64,000 bases of DNA from Streptococcus mitis (GTDB taxonomy: Bacteria; Bacillota; Bacilli; Lactobacillales; Streptococcaceae). Where the stretch lies: contig NZ_LBMT01000001.1 of NCBI RefSeq assembly GCF_002005545.1, positions 1,820,301 to 1,884,300 on the forward strand, written 5' to 3'. Shown one piece after another: positions 19,090 through 28,212 of this stretch. Positions within the stretch are counted from its first letter, which is position 1. Every line of letters begins with the position of its first letter. The notes beneath the pieces are model-generated. The model did no database searches and was not told the origin of the DNA. It saw nothing but the letters and a program-made list of their open reading frames with translations. Position numbers and translations under genes: made by a program.

Positions 19090-19881
19090 ATGACTTATTT
19101 ACCCGTTGCTTTGACCATTGCAGGGACTGACCCTAGTGGTGGTGCTGGCATTATGGCAGATTTAAAGTCGTTCCAAGCTAGAGATGTCTACGGAATGGCC
19201 GTTGTAACCAGTCTTGTCGCTCAAAATACCAGAGGTGTTCAATTAATCGAGCACGTTTCTCCTCAAATGTTAAAAGCCCAATTGGATAGTGTCTTTTCAG
19301 ATATCAAGCCTCAGGCTGTAAAAACAGGGATGTTGGCTACTACTGAAATTATGGAAATCATCCAGCCCTATCTTAAAAACCTTGATTGTCCATACGTCCT
19401 TGACCCTGTTATGGTCGCTACGAGCGGAGACACCCTGATTGATACCAGTGCCAGAAGCTACCTAAAAACAAACCTGCTTCCCCTTGCAACCATCATCACA
19501 CCCAATCTTCCTGAGGCGGAAGAGATTGTTGGTTTTTCAATCCATGATCCTGAAGACATGCAGCGTGCCGGACGCCTGATTTTAAAAGAATTTGGTCCTC
19601 AGTCTGTGGTAATAAAAGGTGGTCATCTTGAAGGCGGTGCTAAGGATTTCCTCTTTACCAAGGATGACCAATTTGTCTGGGAAAGTCCACGAATTCAAAC
19701 CTGTCACACCCATGGTACTGGATGTACCTTTGCTGCAGTGATTACTGCTGAACTAGCCAAGGGGAAAACCCTCTATCAAGCAGTCGATAAAGCCAAGGCC
19801 TTTATCACTAAAGCCATCCAAGACGCCCCTCAACTCGGTCATGGTTCTGGCCCAGTCAACCATACAAGCTTTAAAGATTAA
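19090..19881 (+). CDS. thiD: Hydroxymethylpyrimidine/phosphomethylpyrimidine kinase
   Basis: A 263-residue ribokinase-fold kinase that phosphorylates HMP and HMP-P in thiamin synthesis or salvage. It shows TIAGTDPSGGAGIMADLK at the N-terminus, VLDPVMVATSG in the centre and the catalytic-site HTHGTGCTFAA near the C-terminus. It is alone on the plus strand behind a TPP riboswitch, while the other thiamin genes are on the opposite strand. A strong terminator follows. Confidence 0.95.
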   Translation: MTYLPVALTIAGTDPSGGAGIMADLKSFQARDVYGMAVVTSLVAQNTRGVQLIEHVSPQMLKAQLDSVFSDIKPQAVKTGMLATTEIMEIIQPYLKNLDCPYVLDPVMVATSGDTLIDTSARSYLKTNLLPLATIITPNLPEAEEIVGFSIHDPEDMQRAGRLILKEFGPQSVVIKGGHLEGGAKDFLFTKDDQFVWESPRIQTCHTHGTGCTFAAVITAELAKGKTLYQAVDKAKAFITKAIQDAPQLGHGSGPVNHTSFKD

Positions 19882-19926
19882 AAAAACTCTCTAGTTCCCA
19901 CTTTAAGGGAATTAGAGAGTTTTTAT
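19882..19926 (+). terminator. Terminator of thiD
   Basis: AAAAACTCTCTA and TAGAGAGTTTTT form a long stem, extended by TTCCC / GGGAA. Confidence 0.85.
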
Positions 19927-20028
19927 ACTTCTTCAAACTACGTCAGTTTTATCTGCAATCTCAAAGTTGTGTTTTGAGCAACCTGCAGCTAGCTTCCTAG
20001 TTTGCTCTTTGATTTTCATTGAGTATTA
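19924..20028 (+). repeat. BOX element (shortened form)
   Basis: In plus orientation it has a damaged boxA end (TATACTTCTTCAAACTACGTCAG, missing about ten bases), a partial boxB and a full boxC that ends in GAGTATTAA. The boxA/boxB fusion at CGTCAG is the same as in the element at 3.1 kb. It abuts the thiD terminator on one side and the thiE stop on the other. Confidence 0.82.
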
Positions 20029-20029
20029 A

Positions 20030-20662
20030 TTAGAAAATAATGTCATCCAACTTTGTTAAAAAAGCTTGTGTTTTTGCCTCTATATCTTCTGACTGCATCA
20101 AATCACGCACTACAGCTACACCAGCTATACCCGTGCCGATAAGTTGGTCAATATTCTCTGATGTCAAGCCGCCAATGGCAACTACTGGAATAGCGACCCT
20201 TTGGCAAATTGTTTTCAAGGTTGAAATCAGGGTGATAGGCGCATTTTCCTTGGTCGTAGTCGGGAAAATGGCTCCTGTCCCCAAGTAATTCGCCCCTCCT
20301 TCTTCTGCCTCGAGGGCTCTTTTTACAGTTTTAGCAGTGACACCGAGAATTTTTTCAGGGCCCAAGACTTGTCTGGCAACCGAAACTGGTAACTCATCGT
20401 CTCCGATATGCAGACCAGCAGCATCGACTGCAAGACAGATATCCAACCGATCATCGATTATCAAGGGTACCTGATAGGCATCTGTTATTTCCTTGACTTT
20501 TTTTGCCAGTTGATAATATTGATTGGTTGTAAGATTTTTTTCTCGTAATTGGACTATGGTAACCCCTGAACGGCAAGCCATCTCAACCTTTTCAAGAAAG
20601 CTTTCCACGGAATCTTGGTAGCGATTGGTGACCAGATATAGTCTAAGTGCTTCTCTATTCAT
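20030..20662 (-). CDS. thiE: Thiamin-phosphate synthase
   Basis: This 210-residue TIM-barrel enzyme joins HMP diphosphate and HET phosphate to give thiamin phosphate. It shows [26 protein letters not shown] and [12 protein letters not shown]. The start is ATG 20662 because GGAG lies six bases upstream. The frame is open to 20683 but lacks a site there. The gene overlaps the end of thiM by eight bases. Confidence 0.95.
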   Translation of the reverse strand: MNREALRLYLVTNRYQDSVESFLEKVEMACRSGVTIVQLREKNLTTNQYYQLAKKVKEITDAYQVPLIIDDRLDICLAVDAAGLHIGDDELPVSVARQVLGPEKILGVTAKTVKRALEAEEGGANYLGTGAIFPTTTKENAPITLISTLKTICQRVAIPVVAIGGLTSENIDQLIGTGIAGVAVVRDLMQSEDIEAKTQAFLTKLDDIIF

Positions 20663-21458
20663 AAATATCTCCTTTGAAGCCATCTAGCCAATTCTCATCT
20701 CTTTTGAGGAGCGAAAGCTGATTGAGTACTTGGTAGCGAAAATCTTCCAATCCCATTCCTTGAACAACTATTCTCTCAGCGGAGATATTGAGATAAGAAA
20801 CCGCTAGACACGAAGCTTCAAATGCAGTCATTCCTTGGCTGAGAAAAACGGCTGTCAAGGCTCCAACCAAGTCTCCTGTCCCTGTTATCCAGTCTAATTC
20901 TGCACAGCCATTCTCCAATACAGCGACCTGATTCTTCGACACGATGAGGTCCTTGGGGCCTGTGACTAAGAATGACATACCTGGATAGGTCTGACACCAG
21001 TCTTTCAAGACTTGAAGTAAATCCTCAGTTTCCTGGTCTTTAGCACTCGCATCGACCCCAACGCCGTGATGTTTTAAGCCAACAAGACTTCGGATTTCCG
21101 ACATGTTTCCTTTAAGGACCGTAGGGCTATAGTCTAAAAGGTCTCTGACTAGTTCCTTACGAATGGGCGACGCTGATACACCAACCGCATCTACTACCAT
21201 TGGGAGACCAGCTTGAGCTGCATCAGAAGCTGCTATACGGATTGCTTTTTCCTTCTCAGCTGACAAATGCCCCAAATTGATGAAGAGTGCCTGGCTTTGC
21301 TTAGTAAAATCAAGAACCTCACGAGGATCATCTGCCATAACTGGTTTACATCCCAGAGCTAAAATCCCATTGGCCAGCATCTCACAAGAAATCTCATTAG
21401 TGATACAGTGAATCAAGGAACTCGTTTCCAGAGGAAAAGGATTTGTAAATGCCTGCAT
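20655..21458 (-). CDS. thiM: Hydroxyethylthiazole kinase
   Basis: This 267-residue ribokinase-like enzyme phosphorylates hydroxyethylthiazole for salvage. It shows [44 protein letters not shown] and the anion-hole [10 protein letters not shown]. ThiM, ThiE and ThiD together indicate salvage of both thiamin halves rather than de novo synthesis, since no thiC or thiG is seen here. The start overlaps the thiW stop by one base. Confidence 0.95.
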   Translation of the reverse strand: MQAFTNPFPLETSSLIHCITNEISCEMLANGILALGCKPVMADDPREVLDFTKQSQALFINLGHLSAEKEKAIRIAASDAAQAGLPMVVDAVGVSASPIRKELVRDLLDYSPTVLKGNMSEIRSLVGLKHHGVGVDASAKDQETEDLLQVLKDWCQTYPGMSFLVTGPKDLIVSKNQVAVLENGCAELDWITGTGDLVGALTAVFLSQGMTAFEASCLAVSYLNISAERIVVQGMGLEDFRYQVLNQLSLLKRDENWLDGFKGDIYE

Positions 21459-21982
21459 CAGTCTATCCTTTCACCAAAGAAATATCCCTGTACTTTTTTA
21501 AAGAATTCCTGCTTGATTAAAAATCGAAAGGCAATAAAGGAAATCGCTGTACCAATCAAGGTTGCTCCGAAAAATCGAGGAGTGTAGATAAACCAACTAA
21601 GCTTAGCGGCCGATCCTGTAAAGAGTACCATAACAGGATAGGAAACAATAGAACCAATAATACCTGTTCCCAAAATTTCTCCCAAAGCAGAAAAGTAAAA
21701 TTTTCGACCATACTTATAAAAGAGACCTGCTAGAAGGGCTCCAAAAGTCGCTCCTGTGAGAGCTAAAGGCGGAATCCCTTGAGTCGTCATACGGATAAAG
21801 GCTGTCACTGTAGCCATAGCCAAAGCATAAACAGGTCCCATCATGATTCCTGCTAAAATATTGACTACACTGGACATCGGTGCCATTCCCTCAATCCGAA
21901 AGATAGGCGTAAGGACTACATCAAGGGCAATCATCATAGATAAAATGGTTAATTTGTGAACTTGTAATTGGTGCTTTCTCAT
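21458..21982 (-). CDS. thiW: ECF transporter S component, thiazole-specific (ThiW)
   Basis: A 174-residue membrane protein with about five to six helices and an N-terminal [20 protein letters not shown] followed by [14 protein letters not shown]. It matches the ThiW family, the substrate-binding subunit predicted to bring in hydroxyethylthiazole. It lies directly before thiM, which uses that substrate. It should share the general or the local ECF energising module. Confidence 0.85.
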   Translation of the reverse strand: MRKHQLQVHKLTILSMMIALDVVLTPIFRIEGMAPMSSVVNILAGIMMGPVYALAMATVTAFIRMTTQGIPPLALTGATFGALLAGLFYKYGRKFYFSALGEILGTGIIGSIVSYPVMVLFTGSAAKLSWFIYTPRFFGATLIGTAISFIAFRFLIKQEFFKKVQGYFFGERID

Positions 21983-21986
21983 GTTT

Positions 21987-22679
21987 CTATTCTTCTCCTG
22001 TTTCTAAAGACTGTAAATCGCTCTTCCATGTCTGGTGTTGGTAGGCCATTTCCCAAAACTTAGCTTCCATATGAACACTGATGTGGAAGGCATCTAGCAT
22101 TTTTTTCTTGTCTGTCTCGTCACTTTCTCGATAGAGTTGATTGACCAGCGCTCCCTCCTCTCTGAACTGCAGCTCCAACTCATCTGTAATATAAGTTTCA
22201 ATCCATTGTTGGTAGAGAGGATTTGGTGATGGTTTAAGATTAAGTGATTTGCCTATATCATGGTATAACCAAGGACAAGGCAGTAAGCTCGCAAAAGCAA
22301 TGGCTAAGTTGGGCTCTGCAAATTGCCGATAAATGTGCGAGATATAATGATAGCAGTTTGGAGCGATTGGATGTTGCTCCATTTCCTGATTGCTGATTTC
22401 CAATTCCTTGAAAAATTGTTGGCGGATAAATAACTCACCTTCCACTAGACTCTGAGCATTTTGTTTCAAGAGTCTTTTCATCTCTTGGTTTGAAGTCTTA
22501 TCAGCCAAGAGGTGATAGGCTTCTGAGAAGGCCTTCAAATAGTAGGCATCCTGAATCAAGTAATAGCGAAAGATGGACGGGTCTAAATTTCCCTCTTGTA
22601 ATTGTAAAATAAAGGGATGATGAAAAGAAGCCTGCCAAGCTTCCTTGGATAATTCCATCGCAATATCTGTAAATTCCAT
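21987..22679 (-). CDS. tenA: TenA family protein (thiaminase II / aminopyrimidine hydrolase), copy 1
   Basis: A 230-residue all-helical TenA protein. TenA recovers HMP from degraded thiamin by hydrolysing aminomethylpyrimidine. The family shows here as HPFILQLQEGNLDPSIFRYYLIQDAYYL at the N-terminus, where the Asp is catalytic, and LLPCPWLYHDIG in the centre, which holds the catalytic Cys. It lies in one operon with the ECF transporter genes. A second, diverged copy is at 25.6 kb. Confidence 0.9.
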   Translation of the reverse strand: MEFTDIAMELSKEAWQASFHHPFILQLQEGNLDPSIFRYYLIQDAYYLKAFSEAYHLLADKTSNQEMKRLLKQNAQSLVEGELFIRQQFFKELEISNQEMEQHPIAPNCYHYISHIYRQFAEPNLAIAFASLLPCPWLYHDIGKSLNLKPSPNPLYQQWIETYITDELELQFREEGALVNQLYRESDETDKKKMLDAFHISVHMEAKFWEMAYQHQTWKSDLQSLETGEE

Positions 22680-22689
22680 AATAACTCCT

Positions 22690-23340
22690 TTATAAAAATA
22701 GACTGGTTTGAAGCAATAAAAAGAAAAGCAGGTAGATTAATTTTGTTTTTTTAGGAATATTAAAAGTCCTATAGCTATTCTTCAACTGTGCATGTTCGTC
22801 ATATCCGTGCGCAGATAGAGCTCTCAGGTAAAGATGGCGCCATCTAAAGACCGTCATCAAAACCTTGCTGTAAATCAAGGGCGACCAAAAATGCAGTTCT
22901 TGACCACGTAATAGGCAAGCTTCTTTGAGAGACTTAATTTCTTGCTGAATGAGGGGGAAGGAATTGAATACCACAATCAAGGCATAGGCCCAAGAACGTG
23001 ATAGCCCCTTTTGAGTCAAGTACAAGAGAAGCTCTTTTAGGGAAATAGAGGAAACAAAGACAAGGCCTATACAAACTGTCACAAAGGCCCTCGTTCCAAG
23101 CATAACTGCCTGCGAAGCATCTCCATGTAACTGAACTGCCCAGTAGTTGGCCAAAGATGGCAAAATAGCGAGCATAATCATCCAAGCCAATACTTTAAAT
23201 CGCCGGTAATAGAGCATAAAGAGAATACAAAATGCGACTACCGAAAGATTCAGAGCAATCGAAGGAATGAAAGATGTTTCCAAGGATAAAATCAGCAAGA
23301 AGAGACCGATAATCGGTGTCTGGGTTGCTACTTTGACCAT
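22690..23340 (-). CDS. ECF transporter T component (EcfT/ThiX-like)
   Basis: A 216-residue CbiQ-type membrane protein. It has four to five helices in the first half and an AHGYDEHAQ motif near the C-terminus that corresponds to the Ala-Arg-Gly coupling motif of EcfT proteins. It joins the S subunit to the ATPase. The adjacent ATPase (one base apart) and YkoE-type S component indicate a dedicated YkoEDC-like HMP/thiamin transporter. Confidence 0.85.
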   Translation of the reverse strand: MVKVATQTPIIGLFLLILSLETSFIPSIALNLSVVAFCILFMLYYRRFKVLAWMIMLAILPSLANYWAVQLHGDASQAVMLGTRAFVTVCIGLVFVSSISLKELLLYLTQKGLSRSWAYALIVVFNSFPLIQQEIKSLKEACLLRGQELHFWSPLIYSKVLMTVFRWRHLYLRALSAHGYDEHAQLKNSYRTFNIPKKTKLIYLLFFLLLQTSLFL

Positions 23341-23341
23341 A

Positions 23342-24727
23342 CTATCTCACCTCCCCTTGGGTATTGCTACTCTGAGATGTGATTGGTTTGGTAATTGTCA
23401 CTTCTTTCACATGACTGAGCCCCTGACTAGTCATCTCAATCCAATAATCAACTACAGAGATCAAGGGATCTAAACGATGGCTAATGATCAGAAAACTTCT
23501 TCCTTGATTTCTCTCCTCCAGAATCCACTGACAAAAATAATGGCAGGCTCTATCATCCAAACCAGCAAAAGGTTCGTCTAGCAAGATCACAGAAGCTTTG
23601 CTGGTCAAAATGGTCAATAGCTGAAGAATCTTTTGCTGACCACCACTTAATTGATAAGGACTCTTATCGAGTGCCTGCTCCAGATCAAAATATCGTAAAA
23701 CTTGAAGAATTCGTTTATTTCTTTCAGAATCAGGTCCATCTAATTGAAGCTCTTCCCTCAGACTGACTCGGATAAACTGCTTCTCAGCTTCTTGAACAAC
23801 ACCCGTCAGGTCACGATACAAACTCTTTTTCTTTTTGAGAACCGAACCCTTCCAACTAATGCACCCTTTATACTTTTGAAATTGAAGAATAGACCGAAAG
23901 AGGGTGGATTTCCCGACACCATTGTCACCCAAGATACAGGAAATTCCTTGGTGAAATGTAAAATTCACAATCGAAAAGAGGGGACGCTTATCCAGCTCAC
24001 AAGTCGTTCGATCCATATGGAACAGTTCCGGGCTAGAAGCAACATTCTTTGAAGAAACCTGTGTCATCTCAGAGGTAGGGATTTGATTTATTTTCCTTAG
24101 TTGTCCGTCTCTTAGCTCCACCATATGGTCGATATAGGCTTCATAATCAGATAAATCATGGTCGCACAAAATAACTGTCTTCCCATTAGAGGCTAACTCT
24201 TTTAGAATCTCCAATATCTCGATCCTACTCTTGCGGTCAATGGAAGCAAAAGGTTCATCCAAGAGATAGACCCTAGGATTCATAGCAAAGAGAACAGCCA
24301 AAGCAGCCTTTTGCTTTTCCCCACCTGATAAGTGATGAATTGGACGGTGCAAGATTTTCTCGCAGCGACATTGCTGGACCACCTCTGCTATTTTAGAATC
24401 AATTTCCTGAACGGGATGGCCGATATTCTCCAGGGTAAAAATCAGCTCCTCAAACAAGTTCTCCATGGTAAATTGATGATTGGGATTTTGAAAGAGAATA
24501 CCAACCGTCTGGACACGTTCGATGATAGAAAGCTGACTGACCTCGCTCCCATTTATCAGGACTTGACCGCTATAGGGAAGAGAACTGACTTGGGCAATCA
24601 TTTGAAAGAGACTAGATTTTCCTGAACCGCTGCTTCCAACTAACAAGGTAAATGCTTGCGCATGAAAAGTAAAATCAATCGGCTCAGAGAAGATTGGGGA
24701 CTGAATCGCTCGTAGTTCCAGCCCCAT
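23342..24727 (-). CDS. ECF transporter ATPase with two fused ABC domains (YkoD-like)
   Basis: A 461-residue double ATPase. The first domain has Walker A GSSGSGKSS and signature LSGGEKQKAALA. The second has GDNGVGKST and LSGGQQKILQL, with YLLDEPFA and ILLDEPFAG as Walker B. Fusion of both ATPases in one chain is the YkoD layout. It lies one base from both EcfT and YkoE genes, so the three form one transporter. Confidence 0.9.
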   Translation of the reverse strand: MGLELRAIQSPIFSEPIDFTFHAQAFTLLVGSSGSGKSSLFQMIAQVSSLPYSGQVLINGSEVSQLSIIERVQTVGILFQNPNHQFTMENLFEELIFTLENIGHPVQEIDSKIAEVVQQCRCEKILHRPIHHLSGGEKQKAALAVLFAMNPRVYLLDEPFASIDRKSRIEILEILKELASNGKTVILCDHDLSDYEAYIDHMVELRDGQLRKINQIPTSEMTQVSSKNVASSPELFHMDRTTCELDKRPLFSIVNFTFHQGISCILGDNGVGKSTLFRSILQFQKYKGCISWKGSVLKKKKSLYRDLTGVVQEAEKQFIRVSLREELQLDGPDSERNKRILQVLRYFDLEQALDKSPYQLSGGQQKILQLLTILTSKASVILLDEPFAGLDDRACHYFCQWILEERNQGRSFLIISHRLDPLISVVDYWIEMTSQGLSHVKEVTITKPITSQSSNTQGEVR

Positions 24728-25288
24728 CTATGCCTTGCCCCCAGTTGCAAACTGATGATAAAGTTTGACAATGGCACGAACCAAGATAGTACAGAAGAAA
24801 AAGACGGAAATAAAGCGCACTACAAGCAAGGAAAGGACAAAAGGAAGGGAGAAGGCGTAGTAACCTAACTTAATGTACTCATAGACAAAGCTAACAAGCG
24901 TAATCCCAATACTATTGGCAGTTAGAGAGAGCCAACTTTCATAGCGATTCTTGGTTACGATAAAACCAAGTTCACTTCCCAAACCTTGAACCAAGCCAGA
25001 CAAAAGGGCACCTAGACCGAATTGGCTACCATAAAGGACTTCAGCAAGCGCAGCTAGCACTTCTCCAATCGTTGCGCTTCCCACTCTTGGAACAAAGATG
25101 GCAGCAATGGGCGCAGCCATACACCAGAGACCAAAGAGGATTTCATTGGCAAAGGCCTGCAAACCAAGAGGGGCTAAAATCAGAGTGAGGATATCAAACA
25201 GATAGCCGGATCCTACAAAAACGCCACCAAAAAAGATAGACAAGAAAGCAAGTAAAATAACATCTTTTAACTGCCATTTTTTCAACAT
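24728..25288 (-). CDS. ykoE: ECF transporter S component, YkoE type (HMP/thiamin)
   Basis: A 186-residue membrane protein with about six helices. The N-terminal LKDVILLAFLSIFFGGVF and the RVGSATIGEVLAALAEVLYGS region match YkoE, the S component predicted to bind HMP or thiamin. The start is ATG 25288 with AAGGAG upstream. The frame extends to 25321 without a ribosome-binding site. A TPP riboswitch and terminator precede it. The operon is ykoE-ATPase-ecfT-tenA-thiW-thiM-thiE. Confidence 0.88.
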   Translation of the reverse strand: MLKKWQLKDVILLAFLSIFFGGVFVGSGYLFDILTLILAPLGLQAFANEILFGLWCMAAPIAAIFVPRVGSATIGEVLAALAEVLYGSQFGLGALLSGLVQGLGSELGFIVTKNRYESWLSLTANSIGITLVSFVYEYIKLGYYAFSLPFVLSLLVVRFISVFFFCTILVRAIVKLYHQFATGGKA

Positions 25289-25363
25289 AAAAAACTCCTT
25301 TTTTAAAGACAAGTGGGGCATTCAAGGAGACATACCTAAATGCTTTGTATCCAGTTTCGTAAA

Positions 25364-25399
25364 AGAAAAAACTCTAATTACAGATAGGAATTAGAGTTC
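25364..25399 (-). terminator. TPP-controlled terminator before ykoE
   Basis: ACTCTAATT and AATTAGAGT form the stem, followed by a T run on the minus strand, 50 bases after the riboswitch. It is the likely expression platform. Confidence 0.85.
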
Positions 25400-25448
25400 A
25401 GCTTACAAGATTAGACAGTTCTTTTCGACATACGAAAAAAACCTTTTC

Positions 25449-25520
25449 ACATTTCCCTTCGCCAGTCTTAACTGTATCAGGTTCAATGGGTATCATCTCA
25501 GCCTAAAGCACCCCAAATGT
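25449..25520 (-). ncRNA. TPP riboswitch, ykoE-tenA-thiWME operon
   Basis: On the minus strand the core reads GGGGTGC, GCTGAGA, ACCCATTGAACCTGATACAG and GGCGAAGGGAAATGT. The terminal stem is ACATTT / AAATGT. The aptamer is nearly identical to the one at 26544-26615. Confidence 0.93.
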
Positions 25521-25648
25521 CTTTATTATTTAATTACTGTGCTAGTATAACAGAAATTGAAAGCCTTAGCAAGATATTTGACTGGAAAATATATTTATAT
25601 AGTTTGTTTGTTAATTCTTTTAATCTACATAAAAAGATTAAATTTATC

Positions 25649-26317
25649 CTATAATTCATAACCAATATCAAAAAAGGCTAATTCTAAAGTGACTGCTTGG
25701 TTCCAGCGTTGCTGAAGTTCTGTCAAATCTTCTAGATTTTTCCCGATACGATTGAGTTCGTCAACCAGAAATTGAACCCACTCTGCAAAGAAAGGACCTC
25801 TGTGGAGATTGATCCATTCCGAATGAGTATAGGCTTCAGGTAGAGCCAAATCTTTAGAACCCCAGTCTAAATAGAGACCTTCTGCAATGACCAGCATGAC
25901 CAAAAGATGGGCATAGTCTGATGATGACACAGCAGAATACATAAGCTCCTGAAAGGCTTTTGTTACAGGATGCAAGGTCACTTCCAGATAGTCATTCTCA
26001 GATACTTTTAACTCTTTGAAAGCCTTCTGGAAATAACCGTCTTCATCTGCTTCAAGAAATCCTAGTTGCTTGGCAAAACGAATCTTGGATTCAAGCTGGT
26101 CTGCGTGGGCTACGCAAGCACCCAGCATGGATAAGAAGGCATCAAAGAAGTGATAATCTTGAATCAGGTATTCTTTTAAGACCTTATTCTCAATTGTCCC
26201 CGCAAAAAGTTCCTTAACAAAACGATGATTGATTGCAGCCTGCCAATCCTTCTGACTGCTTTTTAATAATTCTCCAACAGTCAAACCTGGCTGAAATGCA
26301 TATTCTTGTGTTTCCAT
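25649..26317 (-). CDS. tenA: TenA family protein, copy 2
   Basis: A 222-residue TenA paralogue: EYLIQDYHFFDAFLSMLGACVAHA, a central LLVMLVIAEGLYLDWGSK, and the C-terminal ELAFFDIGYEL with the Phe-Phe/Asp pattern of the family. The central Cys of classical thiaminase II (as in LLPCPWLY of copy 1) is replaced by VIAEGLYL, as in TenA_E-type proteins with a different hydrolase role. It has its own TPP riboswitch and terminator and ends before the riboswitch of the ykoE operon. Confidence 0.88.
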   Translation of the reverse strand: METQEYAFQPGLTVGELLKSSQKDWQAAINHRFVKELFAGTIENKVLKEYLIQDYHFFDAFLSMLGACVAHADQLESKIRFAKQLGFLEADEDGYFQKAFKELKVSENDYLEVTLHPVTKAFQELMYSAVSSSDYAHLLVMLVIAEGLYLDWGSKDLALPEAYTHSEWINLHRGPFFAEWVQFLVDELNRIGKNLEDLTELQQRWNQAVTLELAFFDIGYEL

Positions 26318-26462
26318 ATTTATCTTTCCTCTCTTTACTCCTTAGTAATCAATAAAACACCAAGAAAATCCTAGTTTTACTTGACCTTTTTAAAGAAAAT
26401 CAAGGGCGTTCAAGAAGAGCTACCTAAATGCTTTGTATCACCTTCATCCAGCTTATATAAAC

Positions 26463-26496
26463 AAAAAAACTCCAATTACAATCAAGAATTAGAGTT
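26463..26496 (-). terminator. TPP-controlled terminator before tenA copy 2
   Basis: AACTCTAATT pairs with AATTGGAGTT and a T run follows on the minus strand. It is a paralogue of the hairpin at 25364. Confidence 0.83.
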
Positions 26497-26543
26497 GACT
26501 TACAAGATTAGATCGTTCATTTCGCCATACGAAAAACCGTTTC

Positions 26544-26615
26544 ACATTTCCCTTCGCCAGTCTTAACTGTATCAGGTTCAATGGGTATCATCTCAGCCTA
26601 AAGCACCCCAAATGT
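26544..26615 (-). ncRNA. TPP riboswitch, tenA copy 2
   Basis: The same core as the riboswitch at 25449: GGGGTGC, GCTGAGA, GAACCTGATACAG and GGCGAAGGGAAATGT. The stretch 26318-26768 holds this leader and the lctO terminator, nothing else. Confidence 0.93.
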
Positions 26616-26731
26616 CTTTATTATTTAATTACTGCATCAGTATAGCAAAAAATGAAAGCCCTAGCAAGATATTTGATTAGAAAATATATTTATATTGTTT
26701 TTAATGGTGATTTCTTCCTCCTATAGACGAA

Positions 26732-26757
26732 GAAAAACCTCCACATCAAGTGGAGGC
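26732..26757 (-). terminator. Terminator of lctO
   Basis: CCTCCAC and GTGGAGG with a TTTTT run on the minus strand. Confidence 0.85.
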
Positions 26758-26768
26758 AAGCTGTTTTA

Positions 26769-27905
26769 TCAATACAATTTTAAGTCACGAGGGTCAACTG
26801 GGAAGGTTGGGTTGTATGGGTTGTGACGGAGTTTAAAGTGTTTAACATCTTCAATGGTCTGAGTTCCAGACAACTGCATGACTGTCTTCAATTCCGCATT
26901 CAAGTGCTCAAAGACTTGACGCACACCGACACTACCACCAAGGGCCAAGCCATAGATAACAGGGCGACCAATAGCTACCAAGTCTGCTCCTGAAGCCAAG
27001 GCTTTAAAGACGTGTTGGCCACGACGAATACCAGAGTCAAAGACGATTGGCACACGTTTGTCAACTGCTTCTGCTACTTCTTGAAGTGAATCAAAGGCAG
27101 CTGGTCCACCGTCGATTTGGCGGCCACCATGGTTGGTTACCCAGATACCAGAAGCTCCCGCAGCAAGCGAACGTTCAACGTCCTCACGGCATTGTGGTCC
27201 TTTGACATAAACAGGAAGTCCAGAGTATTCAGCGATAAATTCTACATCACGTGGAGACAAGCGTTGTTTAGCTGATTTGTAAACAAAATCCATTGATTTA
27301 CCAGCACCTTCTGGCAGGTATTCTTCAACAATCGGCATGCCAACTGGGAAGACAAAACCATTACGCTTGTCCACCTCACGATTACCCCCTACAGTCGCAT
27401 CTGCCGTCAAGACAATGGCTTTATAACCTTCAGCTTTCACACGGTCCATGATGTGGCGATTGATTCCGTCATCTTTACTAAAGTAAAATTGGAACCAATG
27501 AGGTGTCCCTTGAAGGGCTTCTGTAATTTCTGGAAGGTCGACAGTAGAGTAAGAACTGGTTGTATAGAGGGAACCAAACTCATGCACACCACGCGCAGTC
27601 GCCACTTCACCCTGTTCATTTGCCAATTTATGAGCCGCAACAGGCGCCATAATGATTGGTGAAGACAATTTTTCGCCTGCAAATTCAATCTCTGTACTTG
27701 GATTTTCTACATTGCAAAGCGTATGCGGAACGATGAGTTTGTGGTTAAAGGCGCGAATATTCTCACGTAAAGTGAAAGTATCTTCCGCTCCACTAGCGAT
27801 ATAGCCAAATGCTGCTTTAGGAATCACTTGTTGCGCCATTGGTTCCAAATCATAGGTATTAATGAAATCTACATGACCTTCTGCATTGCTTGTTTTGTAT
27901 GACAT
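26769..27905 (-). CDS. lctO: L-lactate oxidase (FMN-dependent)
   Basis: A 378-residue FMN-dependent alpha-hydroxy-acid oxidase that converts lactate and O2 to pyruvate and H2O2. It shows GYIASGAEDTFTLREN, IIMAPVAAHKLA, the substrate/proton-acceptor region WVTNHGGRQIDGGPA (His and Arg) and FDSGIRRGQHVFKALASGADLVAIGRP. With SpxB it recycles lactate through pyruvate to acetyl phosphate. GGAGGG precedes the ATG. A palindromic cre-like site lies 18 bases upstream. Confidence 0.96.
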   Translation of the reverse strand: MSYKTSNAEGHVDFINTYDLEPMAQQVIPKAAFGYIASGAEDTFTLRENIRAFNHKLIVPHTLCNVENPSTEIEFAGEKLSSPIIMAPVAAHKLANEQGEVATARGVHEFGSLYTTSSYSTVDLPEITEALQGTPHWFQFYFSKDDGINRHIMDRVKAEGYKAIVLTADATVGGNREVDKRNGFVFPVGMPIVEEYLPEGAGKSMDFVYKSAKQRLSPRDVEFIAEYSGLPVYVKGPQCREDVERSLAAGASGIWVTNHGGRQIDGGPAAFDSLQEVAEAVDKRVPIVFDSGIRRGQHVFKALASGADLVAIGRPVIYGLALGGSVGVRQVFEHLNAELKTVMQLSGTQTIEDVKHFKLRHNPYNPTFPVDPRDLKLY

Positions 27906-27922
27906 AAAATGCCCTCCTTAAT

Positions 27923-27938
27923 AAGTAAGCGTTTACTT
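27923..27938. promoter_or_regulatory. cre-like palindrome before lctO
   Basis: AAGTAAGCGTTTACTT (AGTAAACGCTTACT on the coding strand) is a near-perfect palindrome around CG, as in CcpA sites. It lies downstream of a TAATAT -10 box, a position that fits repression. Confidence 0.55.
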
Positions 27939-28052
27939 TGTATATTACAAAAATATCTTAACTCTTTTTTCAAAACTTTTCAAATATTTTGTTTGGAAAT
28001 TTCAGAAATTTTTGGACTGAAAAATTCTACATTTTTACTTAACTTCTATTTA

Positions 28053-28211
28053 CTAACCTTTATCAAATAAATATCTTAAAAAAAACAATAACATTAAGCA
28101 GATAACCGATAGCAAGATTGTTTCATTATTATTGATAATATGATATGTTCTCAAGAAGTATAAAATAATTATATATATACAAATGCTAACTGTGCCTAAT
28201 TTTTTAAACAT
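28053..28211 (-). CDS. Small membrane protein at the end of the RiPP-like cluster
   Basis: A 52-residue frame with two hydrophobic segments (about residues 8-20 and 31-47, the second TILLSVICLMLLFFLRYL) and a charged end, FDKG. AAGGAGG lies eight bases before its ATG, and the start is one base after the stop of the ThiF-like gene, so the two are coupled. I do not recognise it. Immunity or a helper for the membrane enzyme are possibilities by position only. Confidence 0.65.
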   Translation of the reverse strand: MFKKLGTVSICIYIIILYFLRTYHIINNNETILLSVICLMLLFFLRYLFDKG

Positions 28212-28212
28212 A

